Source: Gimesia aquarii (GTDB lineage: Bacteria > Planctomycetota > Planctomycetia > Planctomycetales > Planctomycetaceae). From it: a stretch of DNA of 64,000 nt. Shown one piece after another: positions 55,561 to 64,000 of the stretch. Where the stretch lies: NCBI RefSeq assembly GCF_007748195.1, contig NZ_CP037920.1, forward strand, positions 806,001 to 870,000. Direction: 5' to 3'. Each line of letters opens with the position of its first letter. Within the stretch, counting starts at the first letter, position 1. The position numbers were made by a program, and so were the translations under genes. Below the pieces are notes generated by a model. It had not been told where the DNA came from, made no database searches, and saw only the letters and a list, made by a program, of their open reading frames with translations.

Positions 55561-55872
55561 ATGAGCGATATGAGCCGTTTTAGCGTGGTTTGGATATTGT
55601 GTTCAATGATCACTTTTTGCATTATGTTGTTTACATACAAGATTTATGGTTCATTTCCGTCAGGACTCGGAACTCTCGCTTGCACATTGGCTGAATGGTA
55701 CGAGTTAGAAATAAGGCGTGTTCTCTTTGGGTATCCCCAAGTGATGGTCACCCCTGATGATACTCGCCTGATCCTGTTTCGGCACGTCAGTGCATCGTGG
55801 TTAATTGGTCTTGTTCTCGCACTTGTTACGCTGATGGTCATCGGACCTACTAACAAAGAAAAAGAGATTTGA
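55561..55872 (+). CDS. Small membrane protein
   Basis: A 103-residue protein with two membrane segments: VVWILCSMITFCIMLFTYKIY near the start and ASWLIGLVLALVTLMVIGP near the end. The short loop between them (YELEIRRVLFGYPQVMVTPDDTRLILF) is soluble. The ATG at 55561 has AAGGAG seven bases upstream. It is followed by a hairpin and a strong terminator. The role is unknown. Confidence 0.6.
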   Translation: MSDMSRFSVVWILCSMITFCIMLFTYKIYGSFPSGLGTLACTLAEWYELEIRRVLFGYPQVMVTPDDTRLILFRHVSASWLIGLVLALVTLMVIGPTNKEKEI

Positions 55873-55935
55873 TTTAAGAAAGCAAACCCACTAGGATTAG
55901 TCCGCTATTGTGGCGCTAGTCCTTTGTGTGTTAAA

Positions 55936-55969
55936 GCCCCTTTGAATCTGATTCAAAGGGGCTTTTTTT
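55936..55969 (+). terminator. Rho-independent terminator
   Basis: A 12-bp perfect stem GCCCCTTTGAAT / ATTCAAAGGGGC with a CTG loop is followed by seven T. It ends the membrane protein transcript, and the integrase gene ends on the other strand 14 bases beyond. A second imperfect hairpin (GGATTAG/CTAGTCC) lies just before it. Confidence 0.85.
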
Positions 55970-55982
55970 ATTTGGCTGAAAG

Positions 55983-57386
55983 TTATTTCAAGCCAAACTG
56001 CTTGCCAAGCCACATAACCGCATTGTCAAATTGCTTCTGGCTTGGCTTCTTGTAGAATCGATCTGTAGTTCCTTCAGGACTGTGACCGGCAAAATATTGA
56101 GAATATCTGGCATATTCACCATGTTCATCAAATTTACTTATTGATGTTTTTCTTAAATCGTCCAACGTTCCCCAATTTTTTTTATTCAATTTTTTACGCT
56201 GATCACGATATTGCTTGCCAATCATGCGTTTTGCAGACCTCTTACCATTTCTCAACTCATCTTTCCAAAGTGGTGTATTTACTGTGGTGGTCAATAGTAG
56301 TTCGTTGTGGCTGCTCTCATGTTCCACCAAGAGCGAATACGTCTCATCCCACAATCGATAAGTGACTGTAGGTACTTCCGGCTCATCTTTTTCCTTGTGA
56401 CGTTTGAAAGTGATCGTCCTATTTTCTTTGTCAAATGTCTGATATTTTTTGCCATCGTCCCCAATAGCAATTTTTGTCCATGTGCCTATATCACTTTCAT
56501 AAGCTCCTGTATTCAACATCAGTAAGTAATATAAACGATGTCTTCCGCTGGCATGTTTAAATAAATCAGTTACATCCTCATCTTCCCAAATGGTAATGAT
56601 TTTTTTTGTGGGAACTTTGATTCCATTTCCCGGCTTTCTCAAATTGGGAATCGGCTCAATTACTTCGGCAGTATCACCACACCATTCTAAAAATGACTTG
56701 ACTGTAGTTAGCGTGTCACGTTGTGTTGTTTTGGCAAGCCCGCTTGATTGTAGATCTGCCCTGAAGTCTGCCACTTTCATTGCAGTTGCGTGCAGAATGT
56801 TGGGACAAAAGACTTCAAATCTTTTGAGTTGAATTCGTTGATTATTCATGGCACCTGCTGTGATGTCTCCTGCTTTCACATCACTGATACGAAAGACCAA
56901 CCATTTTTTGATGAGTTCAGATGTCTTGAATTCAGACCTGTTCTTTTTTCCATTTTTGACAATAGACTTAACTGTATTATGTGCGGCTTTAAATTCTGGT
57001 GTCTGTTCATCTGGAATTAAGAGTTCAGCAGCTTCATATAATCCTTGATCATTAGCATTTCTAACAATTCCCAAAACTTCACTTGCCCACTCTGATTGTT
57101 TTCTGTTTTCGGAAATTTCAGCCAATTCAATTTCGTCCTGCAAATATTCTGTGAGTTTTTTTCTTAATGGATGTGACTCATCATGTGCCTTTTGCTTTGC
57201 TTCCAATTGTGATTTTATTTCCTCACGCCTGATGACAAAATCAGACCAAGCATCGGCTCTATTTCTGCGGCTATCTGAATCGTAAGCAGATGATTTCCAT
57301 TTGTTTCCTTTGTAGGATTTTTGCCATCGTACTTTGCCTGATGGAAGTGTTTCAGGCTTGCCTAATTTGATTGCTTCACGAGGCAT
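55983..57386 (-). CDS. int: Tyrosine-recombinase-type integrase of the island
   Basis: A 467-residue integrase. The N-terminal half has a coiled arm/core-binding region and a SAM-like DNA-binding domain (FKTSELIKKWLVFRI to LAKTTQRDTLTTVKSFLEWCG). The catalytic part contains LLMLNTGAYESDIGTW, LDDLRKTSISKF, YFAGHSPEGTTDRFYKKP (GH and the likely nucleophile Tyr about 449). Where the first catalytic Arg of the usual TGxRxxE box would stand, there is Tyr. This resembles a planctomycete-rich branch with a changed box I. The ATG at 57386 has AAAGGA and lies 108 bases from the tRNA fragment, the expected attachment site. Confidence 0.85.
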   Translation of the reverse strand: MPREAIKLGKPETLPSGKVRWQKSYKGNKWKSSAYDSDSRRNRADAWSDFVIRREEIKSQLEAKQKAHDESHPLRKKLTEYLQDEIELAEISENRKQSEWASEVLGIVRNANDQGLYEAAELLIPDEQTPEFKAAHNTVKSIVKNGKKNRSEFKTSELIKKWLVFRISDVKAGDITAGAMNNQRIQLKRFEVFCPNILHATAMKVADFRADLQSSGLAKTTQRDTLTTVKSFLEWCGDTAEVIEPIPNLRKPGNGIKVPTKKIITIWEDEDVTDLFKHASGRHRLYYLLMLNTGAYESDIGTWTKIAIGDDGKKYQTFDKENRTITFKRHKEKDEPEVPTVTYRLWDETYSLLVEHESSHNELLLTTTVNTPLWKDELRNGKRSAKRMIGKQYRDQRKKLNKKNWGTLDDLRKTSISKFDEHGEYARYSQYFAGHSPEGTTDRFYKKPSQKQFDNAVMWLGKQFGLK

Positions 57387-57493
57387 TTTTTCTTGTCCTT
57401 TTTAAATCTCATGGGTAGATTTTCATGGGTAAAATTACCAGAAATCTACCCATGAAACAAGAAAAATGCTATAAAACAAGCTTGTTATATATA

Positions 57494-57523
57494 TGGTGAC
57501 ACGTTCGAATCGTGTCGCCCCGA
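57494..57523 (+). other. tRNA 3' fragment, probable island attachment site
   Basis: The plus strand contains a T arm (ACACG TTCGAAT CGTGT), the 3' acceptor strand CGCCCCG and discriminator A, but no D or anticodon arm precedes it. This is what is left at the far end when an integrase recombines in a tRNA 3' end. The intact tRNA should be at the other end of the island, outside the window. Confidence 0.75.
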
Positions 57524-57543
57524 TTTTTGTAACTCATTGAGAG

Positions 57544-57633
57544 ATAACGCTTTACAGAATACATTATTTGGTATTCTCGATCAGTAAGCGTTATTTTTAT
57601 ATCAACGAATCGCGAGTCTCTCGCGATTTTTTT
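57544..57633 (+). terminator. Two hairpin terminators behind the tRNA fragment
   Basis: A nested hairpin (ATAACGCTT/AAGCGTTAT with inner AGAATAC/GTATTCT) ends in five T at 57594-57598. A second one (AATCGCGAG TCT CTCGCGATT) ends in seven T at 57627-57633. Both point in the tRNA direction, so they were probably the terminators of the original tRNA transcript. Confidence 0.65.
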
Positions 57634-57693
57634 ACGCAAATTGGTATTGCTCTGCAGATTTGAAAAACGTGATTGGGGCTGTTTGTCTCAGCT

Positions 57694-60600
57694 CTACTTT
57701 TTTTGCTGCAAAAGTTGATCCACAGTGCGTAATGCTTCATTGAAAGAACCGACAAAGGCAACGTTTCCTTTTTTGTCAATTACGGCTGCTTTGGGAATGC
57801 CTCGCACACCAAATTCGCGCATCGTTTGGCCAAACCACCCTTTCTCAGTCGCCCGTTGGTCTATGGCCAATTGATAACTGATTTTCTCTTTTTGTGCAAA
57901 TGCCTGCAGATCTTTAGCTGTGGCGTAGCTGTCATGCATACCAATTAATACAAACGGATGTTTGGCATAGTGTTTCGCAGCCAATTGAACTTCAGGTAGC
58001 TGTCCTAGACAAGGCCCACATTTTGTGCCCCAGAATTCCACCAACACGACTTTACCGGCTAAGTCAGGTGCTGTCGATTCCCCTTCTGCAGTCAACCATT
58101 TGGCTGGATTGATTTTCGGAGCCGGTTTGCCATATTGAATCGTACTTTCCAGATCATAGTTGATAGGGGGGTGACGTTTCAGATAAGCAGCCATATCTGT
58201 CACCGGTGCACGCAGTGTCCTGGTAACAGGTCGAACAGGCGATCTACCAGCTGACCGGGTTGGTACATGACGCGAATCAATGAGTAGGGTTCCTGTGGGT
58301 AATGAAATCGCGAATGCGTCCGCAGGAACAGGTTCTAAAATTTCCACTTTTTCAATAACATATGCGCTGAGAAACCTGAGTTTACCTTGCGACATATTCC
58401 AGGTCATGTGCACGCGCGGAAGAATCAAACCATTCGAATATTTTTCAGGGGCGAAGTACAAATTAACTCGTTCTGGTTCATCCAGATTGGCACCCATTGA
58501 TGATTCGAAAATAAATCCTGTTTGCTGGTCAAAGATACGACGAAAAGAGGATGACTTTGAACTTATCTCATAGGTAGTTTGTTTTCCTGAATGACTGATC
58601 TTTAGCTTGGGGCGAATTTTACTTTTTTTCGAAGGGCGAACGCTGCGCAGGGATGGCCAGCTACAAAGGTCAAAAACAGTATTGACGTACACCATGCTGT
58701 GTCCCACTGAAACGCTTGCTTGATTATTAGTATTGCTGTAGGACATCGATTTTTTGCCATTGAAAACACTTATTCTGTCAGGCTGTTGAATTCGCTTTTG
58801 ATCTGCGAGATTCTTTTTTTGAAGCAACTTGCTGTAATAGTGGTCTGCGCGGTTTTTACCACGATCCGAAGTGATGACTACCTTCGCCCATGTCAATTTC
58901 TGATGATGGTGTTTTTCTAATATCTTATTGATGTTCGGAATTTGATACGGATCGAGAGTTCGTAAGTCATTGAGTAAGTTTTTTGCAGAAATATTGTGTT
59001 TAACGAGCATGATCTGGCGTGCCGCGATCCGCAGGGGAGTCTGCTTGAGACGTTCTGATTGCGTATGCCATTTGAGTTGTAGCTCTTCGGGATAGATTGA
59101 TGATTTATCTGGTTGCAGGTTATCAGTTTTAATCTCAGCAGGTAAAAATTGCGGTTTCGAGAGTCGAAACAGAATTTCGGCAGTCTGGCCTCCCGACAAC
59201 TTGACCAGCTTACCCCGACTGGAATCGGCGTATGCTAAATTCTGTGGTTCGGTGACGATGAATCGGCGCATGCCCGGTTCCATGAATATCTGCAGTTCGC
59301 CAGCAGTATTTGTTTTGGGATAGTCGACATAGACTGTCTGAGTCGAAACCGGAATTTGTCTGCTTGATGTATCGGTTTCGTAGTCAAATCGCACACCAGA
59401 AATTGGTTTATTGGTATCTGCATCGACCACTTTCAATTTCACGACCGCAGCCGGGCTAAGTTTAAGAGTGACCGCTACATCGTCTTTCGTTTGAGGTATC
59501 GTCTGCTTTTGACTCAAAAACACAAACGGTTGATCGGGCGTTGGTTCTGCCTTCAAGGTGTATTTACCAGGTAACAGTTTTAACATCGCATTTCCCTGAC
59601 TGTCGGAACGCGCTTGGATCCCTCCGCGCCGAATCTTGCGGCTGTCTTCAGCCGTAATCAGTACATTAGGAACAGGTCGATCTGATTTACTTTGCACAAC
59701 GCGGACCCTCACATTCCGCGGTGCAATAAATTCACGATCGAGCTTACCATCATAGCCTACTCTGACAATCCTTTTATTCTTCTTAGCGGAGTTTGTCGTC
59801 TCTAACCTGAATTGCCAGGGATCATACTCCGGACCTGGATCGATGTTAGCAAGATAACTGGTATCACGGCGGAGATGATTAAATTCATAGTAACCATTGG
59901 GGTCAGTCCGCGTTTCACGGAACTCAGCAGGTAGTGATAATATTCCATCGAAGGCAACTGGCTTGAGGACAGAGTTAGATTTATTTCCCAGAAAAAGACA
60001 TGAGTATAATCCCCAACCTCCTGGGTCTCGAAGATTGTCAACCAGGCCAAATTGTACTTTTGCCCCCGCGAGCGGCTGCCCTAAATCGTCTGTGATGTGG
60101 CCACGTAATTTCACTGCGGGTTCAAACATCAGATCCACGCTAATTGGTTCACTTTGGTAAAAGGCACGTGCTGTGATTTGCTCATTTTTGTCCCCCTTGT
60201 CGATTCCTGTGGGGCGTTTGTAAGGGCGGTAATTGCGAGTAGGATGCCAGGTAAAGCCATACTTATCCTTGGTTCCAAAAATAATAAAACCGCCCTCGAC
60301 TGGTTTGGGCAAGGGGTTGGCTCGCTGTCGAATGACGAGCAGTTGAATGTCCTTTAATTCGAAACGCCCGCTGGCATCACTTTTCGTTCGGCTACGTAAG
60401 CGTTCAAAATTTCCGGGCATACGACTTGCATAACTGGCTACATAAATGTCTGCATCTTTAACAGGATCCCCGGCTGTTGTGCGCGCGATACCTTTAATCG
60501 TCACACGATGTAACTCCTTTCCATAGCCTCCTCCTTCCTTCACCGTACTGAGAATTTTGATTTCAGGAGGCCGCTTTGATGGTATTTGATGCTTTTCTGG

Positions 60601-60801
60601 CTTTGCCGTATTGGGCTTCTTTTTATCGGATGCTTGAGCGAGTTGATTTGATGCATGCGGTGTTTTGTTTTGTTGCGTTTCCGTAGCCCATAATTGAGTC
60701 TGCCAGAGATTGGCCGCGAGCATGCTCAATAAAAGAATCAAGAGTTGAACGCTCTGTGAAAAATTCAGAGTCGACTTCCATGCGATACAATTACAACTCA
60801 T
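57694..60801 (-). CDS. Large exported protein with carboxypeptidase-regulatory repeats and C-terminal TlpA-like thioredoxin
   Basis: A 1035-residue protein. The signal peptide (VQLLILLLSMLAANLWQTQLWA) is followed by a low-complexity region. Several carboxypeptidase-regulatory-like beta domains come next (GIARTTAGDPVKDADIYV, GHITDDLGQPLAGAKVQFGLV, VVDADTNKPISGVRFDYE). A long middle region precedes a C-terminal TlpA/AhpC-type thioredoxin domain (GKVVLVEFWGTKCGPCLGQLPEV, CGPC about 927, RGIPKAAVIDKKG). The architecture is typical of planctomycetes. The ATG at 60801 has GGGAGAG upstream. It lies outside the island. It probably works on the cell surface or in the periplasm as a disulfide/redox protein, substrate unknown. 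Confidence 0.85.
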   Translation of the reverse strand: MSCNCIAWKSTLNFSQSVQLLILLLSMLAANLWQTQLWATETQQNKTPHASNQLAQASDKKKPNTAKPEKHQIPSKRPPEIKILSTVKEGGGYGKELHRVTIKGIARTTAGDPVKDADIYVASYASRMPGNFERLRSRTKSDASGRFELKDIQLLVIRQRANPLPKPVEGGFIIFGTKDKYGFTWHPTRNYRPYKRPTGIDKGDKNEQITARAFYQSEPISVDLMFEPAVKLRGHITDDLGQPLAGAKVQFGLVDNLRDPGGWGLYSCLFLGNKSNSVLKPVAFDGILSLPAEFRETRTDPNGYYEFNHLRRDTSYLANIDPGPEYDPWQFRLETTNSAKKNKRIVRVGYDGKLDREFIAPRNVRVRVVQSKSDRPVPNVLITAEDSRKIRRGGIQARSDSQGNAMLKLLPGKYTLKAEPTPDQPFVFLSQKQTIPQTKDDVAVTLKLSPAAVVKLKVVDADTNKPISGVRFDYETDTSSRQIPVSTQTVYVDYPKTNTAGELQIFMEPGMRRFIVTEPQNLAYADSSRGKLVKLSGGQTAEILFRLSKPQFLPAEIKTDNLQPDKSSIYPEELQLKWHTQSERLKQTPLRIAARQIMLVKHNISAKNLLNDLRTLDPYQIPNINKILEKHHHQKLTWAKVVITSDRGKNRADHYYSKLLQKKNLADQKRIQQPDRISVFNGKKSMSYSNTNNQASVSVGHSMVYVNTVFDLCSWPSLRSVRPSKKSKIRPKLKISHSGKQTTYEISSKSSSFRRIFDQQTGFIFESSMGANLDEPERVNLYFAPEKYSNGLILPRVHMTWNMSQGKLRFLSAYVIEKVEILEPVPADAFAISLPTGTLLIDSRHVPTRSAGRSPVRPVTRTLRAPVTDMAAYLKRHPPINYDLESTIQYGKPAPKINPAKWLTAEGESTAPDLAGKVVLVEFWGTKCGPCLGQLPEVQLAAKHYAKHPFVLIGMHDSYATAKDLQAFAQKEKISYQLAIDQRATEKGWFGQTMREFGVRGIPKAAVIDKKGNVAFVGSFNEALRTVDQLLQQKK

Positions 60802-61177
60802 TGATCTCTCCCGGGACAATCTTGATTTAACACTATTTTTGTGATGCACTTCCCATGGTCTAATTTGAGTATGGGGATGATAGGCTGGTTGTGTGCATAG
60901 GGGCGTCAGAGAATTAGTATACAATGATGAACTTTAGAGATGCAAAGACGTTCCGCGTAACAACAGAAAAAACTGGAAACGTTGATGTGAAGTAATCATT
61001 ACAAATAAGGTTTGAATATTCTGAACACAGATATTGAATATGAAGGCTAAGTAAGGGCATATTCTCTGGATGAGTTTGTTTTTGCATAGATTGAAACCCA
61101 TTCCCTGCTCATAATTCGCCTGTCTGATCAGCCTGCATGAATTCAAAAGTAATGATATAAAAAAACATAATTGAAAG
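60802..61177. other. Intergenic region, nothing recognised
   Basis: This is a spacer between two minus-strand chromosomal genes. It should contain the promoter of the TlpA-like gene. I see no convincing gene, repeat or strong hairpin. Confidence 0.5.
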
Positions 61178-64000
61178 CTATTTCTTTTTCAGTCGCTCAA
61201 TCTGCTTCTGAGCTTCACGCCGATGTCCTGCCGAAATTGATTCTTCTTGCAACACTTTTTCATACGTTTGCAGAGCCTGTTTCTTTTGATCGTTAGCTGC
61301 CAAAGTATCGCCGAGCGCTAACAGCATCGAATGACGCCAGAATCCGTTGAGTTTTTCGATATTCGTTCGGCGTAGTGTTTTCAGGGCTTCATCGAATTTG
61401 CCTTGTCGTGTCAGAATTCGTGCCGCGGCCTGAACTGACTGAAATTGATCTGCAGAACCAATTCTTGTGACAGACTCGAAGTTTTGTCGATAGGCTTCTA
61501 GTGCAGTAGCATCGTTCTGTAAATTCGTTTCACGATTGCCACCCATTGTGAGCAGGATTCTCGTCAGCATGCGACTGTCAGATGTTAATTCCAGAGCGGT
61601 TTTCAGATCTGATTCTGCTTTGTCTCCCGCTTTCGTGCTGACAAAAGCTCTCGCACGCGCAAAAGCACCTGCACCCGTTTGCCAGAATGGCCACTTGTGA
61701 AAATTCTCTTCGCTAAACTGATTAATGATTTCACCAAATTTTCGTTGGGCTAGAAGATTCTCCATCCGGACCGTTTTCGCTACGGCCTCAAGAGGAATCT
61801 GATTTGCAATTTCTTCAGCTTGATCAAAATTTTTGAGTCTTCGCGTGCAATTCGCTGCACGCTGCAGAGTGTCTGATTTCTGGAAGTCAGTGAGTCGCTC
61901 ATCCATTGCCAGTGCGAGAAAGGCAGACAACGCCTCTGTTATTTTTCTCTGGCGCAATAACTTTTCTGCGGCCCGGCTCGCAATCAGGTAGTCAGTGACT
62001 GTAGAGTCAGCTTCAAATTGATGAGACAGTCCACGATAAAAGTGTGCGAACTTCAAGGGCTCATGGAAGCCCGGCTTTCCTGTTGGGGAAAATGCGGAAT
62101 ACTCTGAACCATTTTCTCGGATTCGTTGGCGGCAGACATTGATGAACCAGGGAAGACTGACGGTTGGTTTATGCCCGATTACTTGATGCAAGGGGTCATT
62201 TTTATCTTGGATGATGGGAATACGGATTTCCGCTGTCCAATGATCGTCGGCGATGTGTGTGGCAACTTCAGCTTGTGAGTCCCAGCGGAACCAGTTGTTC
62301 TTGTCAGTGCCACGATCGAGGTCGACCAGTGCACCAGCCGGGTTGACGACGATCTGGTAATAACTGTGAGACTCTGTTTCCAGCAGAATTTCGATTGCAT
62401 CACCGTACCATATCGCCTGATCTTCATTTTTTGTCGACGTAATATTCGGTTTTTCACCAGGCGCTTCATCACAGCGGATTGCGAAATAAAGATTCCCGCC
62501 GACCCAGGTGGATTTGATCGAGGTACCATAGATAGGCTGTCGACCGGTTTGCAGCTCTCGCAGTTGACCGGTCGAAGCGGTGGGGCACTTCTGCCAGATG
62601 AGATCGTCGAGCTTCCCATCTACTACGATTTTGCCCCGGGGATCACCCACAAGCCGCAGAGTGGGAACCGGCCCCCGTTTCTGTGCCAGCTGCTTACTCT
62701 TGTTGCGTAGTCCATTGAGGTAGTTGTCGATCAATTGTACCCGCCGGCCGTAAACCGAGCCCTTGCTGACTTTGGTCTTGGCGATAGTAAACAATTTCAG
62801 TGCGCGATTGGCTTTGTCACCGTCTTTTTCCATTTCGCGCCAGTGTTCCTCGCAGTATTGGAAAAAAGCCCGCATCTCTTTCGCGGCAGGACCATAAAAA
62901 AGCTGACAGTACTCATCGAACATCTCGACTGCGTTTTGCTTTGTTCCACCCCAATACATTCGCGCGGTGAAGTAAATTAAGAAGTGATTATATCCAATGG
63001 CATTCTCTCGTAAGTTCATTGTGAGCCAGATGTCTTCACCACGCGAAGTTCCCTTGGTCGCGTTGATGCTCTCACCCAGAACATGTGGAATATAGGCTGG
63101 CAGATAGAAGCCACGACCCGTAAAAGGATAGTTTTCGAAAACGATAATGGGGTTGTCGGTCTTCTGACTCCAGTTCTCACGCAGCTTACGAATTTCGTCC
63201 CGTGCTTCGCTGGTAGGACGACGGCCACCTACGATAATCACTTGCACATTTGGCTCCAGCTTATCAATGGTTTCTGGAGGCTGAGTATAAGTTCCGTAGG
63301 CACAGTTGGAAATTTTCTTGTCGGGGTGTGTTTTACGTACTTCTTTCGCAACACGGTTAACAAATTCCCAGACATAATCAGAAAGTGCCCCACGATAACC
63401 TCGTTGCGGTGTGTCCTTTCCTTCACAGAGTTGGCACTGACAAATTGCCGTGTAACCATCGGGGGGCATCACAGAAACCACGTCCATGTCAAAATGATCA
63501 AACTGTGCGCGAACATAGCGAACTGTTTCCTGAAATAGTTGCTCGTTCGAATAACAGAGTTGGTTGAGTCGCTTCCCGAGTTGGGTATCTCGTTTACCAC
63601 CATAGAGCGCAAACCAGTCAGGGTGTTTTTTCAAAGTCTGCTCATTATGAGTCATGTGGTCCAGTCCATGCGCAGCTTGTCTGCCATAAGGCTGGCGTAC
63701 ACCCAGTCGCATCGCCCACATCGCTGCATCTCGTCCATATACCCTGAAACGAAAATTAATGGTTCGCAATGGAAAGTCAGGATGAACGATTTGATCAATT
63801 TTTGGTAGAGCGATCGTTTTCATCTTTGGAACGATCTCCCCCAGATCACCCGGCAGATACCAGCGAACACCCAGGCTGCGCAAAAAACCACATACCCCAT
63901 TGAATGATCCACGTTCGTCAAAACCCCACGTATTCACATTGCCATTCTTGTCGACGTGTTGTTCGTTCGGAGTTCCGAACAGTCCAGTGGAACCTGTGTA
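61178..64000 (-). CDS. DUF4838 protein with CBM9-like domain, 5' end outside window
   Basis: The frame is open to the window edge (941 codons seen). The N-terminal part, starting before GVCGFLRSLGVRWYLPGDLGEIVP and containing CQCQLCEG, VNRVAKEVRKTHPDKKISNCAYG and PFTGRGFYLPAYIPHVLGE, is DUF4838, a domain near glycoside hydrolases of the alpha-glucuronidase type. The middle has a CBM9-like fold (VVDGKLDDLIWQKCPTAS, TWVGGNLYFAIRCDE, IEILLETESHSYYQIVVNPAG). The C-terminus has TPR-like helices. This is a common planctomycete architecture, probably for sugar polymer breakdown. It belongs to the chromosome, not the island. Confidence 0.83.
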   Translation of the reverse strand, partial: YTGSTGLFGTPNEQHVDKNGNVNTWGFDERGSFNGVCGFLRSLGVRWYLPGDLGEIVPKMKTIALPKIDQIVHPDFPLRTINFRFRVYGRDAAMWAMRLGVRQPYGRQAAHGLDHMTHNEQTLKKHPDWFALYGGKRDTQLGKRLNQLCYSNEQLFQETVRYVRAQFDHFDMDVVSVMPPDGYTAICQCQLCEGKDTPQRGYRGALSDYVWEFVNRVAKEVRKTHPDKKISNCAYGTYTQPPETIDKLEPNVQVIIVGGRRPTSEARDEIRKLRENWSQKTDNPIIVFENYPFTGRGFYLPAYIPHVLGESINATKGTSRGEDIWLTMNLRENAIGYNHFLIYFTARMYWGGTKQNAVEMFDEYCQLFYGPAAKEMRAFFQYCEEHWREMEKDGDKANRALKLFTIAKTKVSKGSVYGRRVQLIDNYLNGLRNKSKQLAQKRGPVPTLRLVGDPRGKIVVDGKLDDLIWQKCPTASTGQLRELQTGRQPIYGTSIKSTWVGGNLYFAIRCDEAPGEKPNITSTKNEDQAIWYGDAIEILLETESHSYYQIVVNPAGALVDLDRGTDKNNWFRWDSQAEVATHIADDHWTAEIRIPIIQDKNDPLHQVIGHKPTVSLPWFINVCRQRIRENGSEYSAFSPTGKPGFHEPLKFAHFYRGLSHQFEADSTVTDYLIASRAAEKLLRQRKITEALSAFLALAMDERLTDFQKSDTLQRAANCTRRLKNFDQAEEIANQIPLEAVAKTVRMENLLAQRKFGEIINQFSEENFHKWPFWQTGAGAFARARAFVSTKAGDKAESDLKTALELTSDSRMLTRILLTMGGNRETNLQNDATALEAYRQNFESVTRIGSADQFQSVQAAARILTRQGKFDEALKTLRRTNIEKLNGFWRHSMLLALGDTLAANDQKKQALQTYEKVLQEESISAGHRREAQKQIERLKKK

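Noticed and set aside
1-64000. CRISPR arrays and complete insertion sequences
   Set aside because: No regularly spaced repeat array and no transposase with terminal inverted repeats was seen. Only a very weak transposase-like peptide near 4775 was noticed.

Overview
The window looks like a large integrated mobile island (bases 1 to about 57,520, left end outside the window) joined to ordinary chromosome of a planctomycete (57.5-64 kb). The planctomycete call rests on a DUF1580-type HTH protein, a very large secreted carboxypeptidase-regulatory/TlpA-thioredoxin protein and a DUF4838 plus CBM9-like protein. Base composition is moderate. The right island end is a tRNA 3' fragment (57,494-57,523) next to a tyrosine-recombinase-type integrase. 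Hairpin terminators follow the fragment on the same strand, as expected at a tRNA 3' end used as attachment site.

Layout. (1) 0-4.6 kb: a HEAT-repeat protein (partial), an NTF2-like protein, two unknown proteins, an atypical tRNA gene with an 8-nt anticodon loop, and an overlapping gene pair for a Thg1-like 3'-5' RNA polymerase and a P-loop polynucleotide-kinase-like protein (candidate tRNA repair). (2) 5-10.7 kb: mobile-element backbone on the minus strand (serine recombinase, small unknown proteins, DUF4304 protein, AAA ATPase, ArdC-like antirestriction protein), with a repeated motif (minus-strand AGGACACCGGCAA). Five of these genes have a copy 44-48 nt before the start codon. (3) 11-17 kb: an alpha-carbonic anhydrase, then a minus-strand set encoding a short prokaryotic Argonaute system of SPARDA type (DUF4365 nuclease-APAZ plus short pAgo), followed by a DUF6602-nuclease/alpha-beta-hydrolase fusion and a helical-repeat protein. 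(4) 17.2-42.4 kb: a MerR-like regulator and a complete type 2 BREX (Pgl) system, pglW-pglX-pglY-pglZ-brxD-brxHI. Four extra genes continue it by stop/start overlaps or a short gap: PDDEXK protein, DUF6361 protein, PLD nuclease, SF2/SNF2-like helicase. (5) 42.7-46.5 kb: a toxin-antitoxin-like pair behind a 14-bp perfect inverted repeat, three metabolic or redox cargo genes, an HTH protein and a zinc-ribbon protein. (6) 46.9-57.4 kb: more backbone, namely an AEP-like primase, a ParB/double-methyltransferase fusion, a methyltransferase, a ClpX-like unfoldase without the ClpP-docking loop, an XRE regulator, a DUF1580 protein and the integrase. (7) 57.6-64 kb: chromosomal genes.

The island therefore combines self-protection during transfer (ArdC-like protein, methyltransferases), several anti-invader systems (SPARDA, BREX-2 with extension) and a possible RNA-repair module. 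GGGACA-containing sites recur at three island promoters and the AGGACACCGG element recurs before many backbone genes, suggesting co-regulation. All functions are inferred from sequence motifs by eye; no database search was run.
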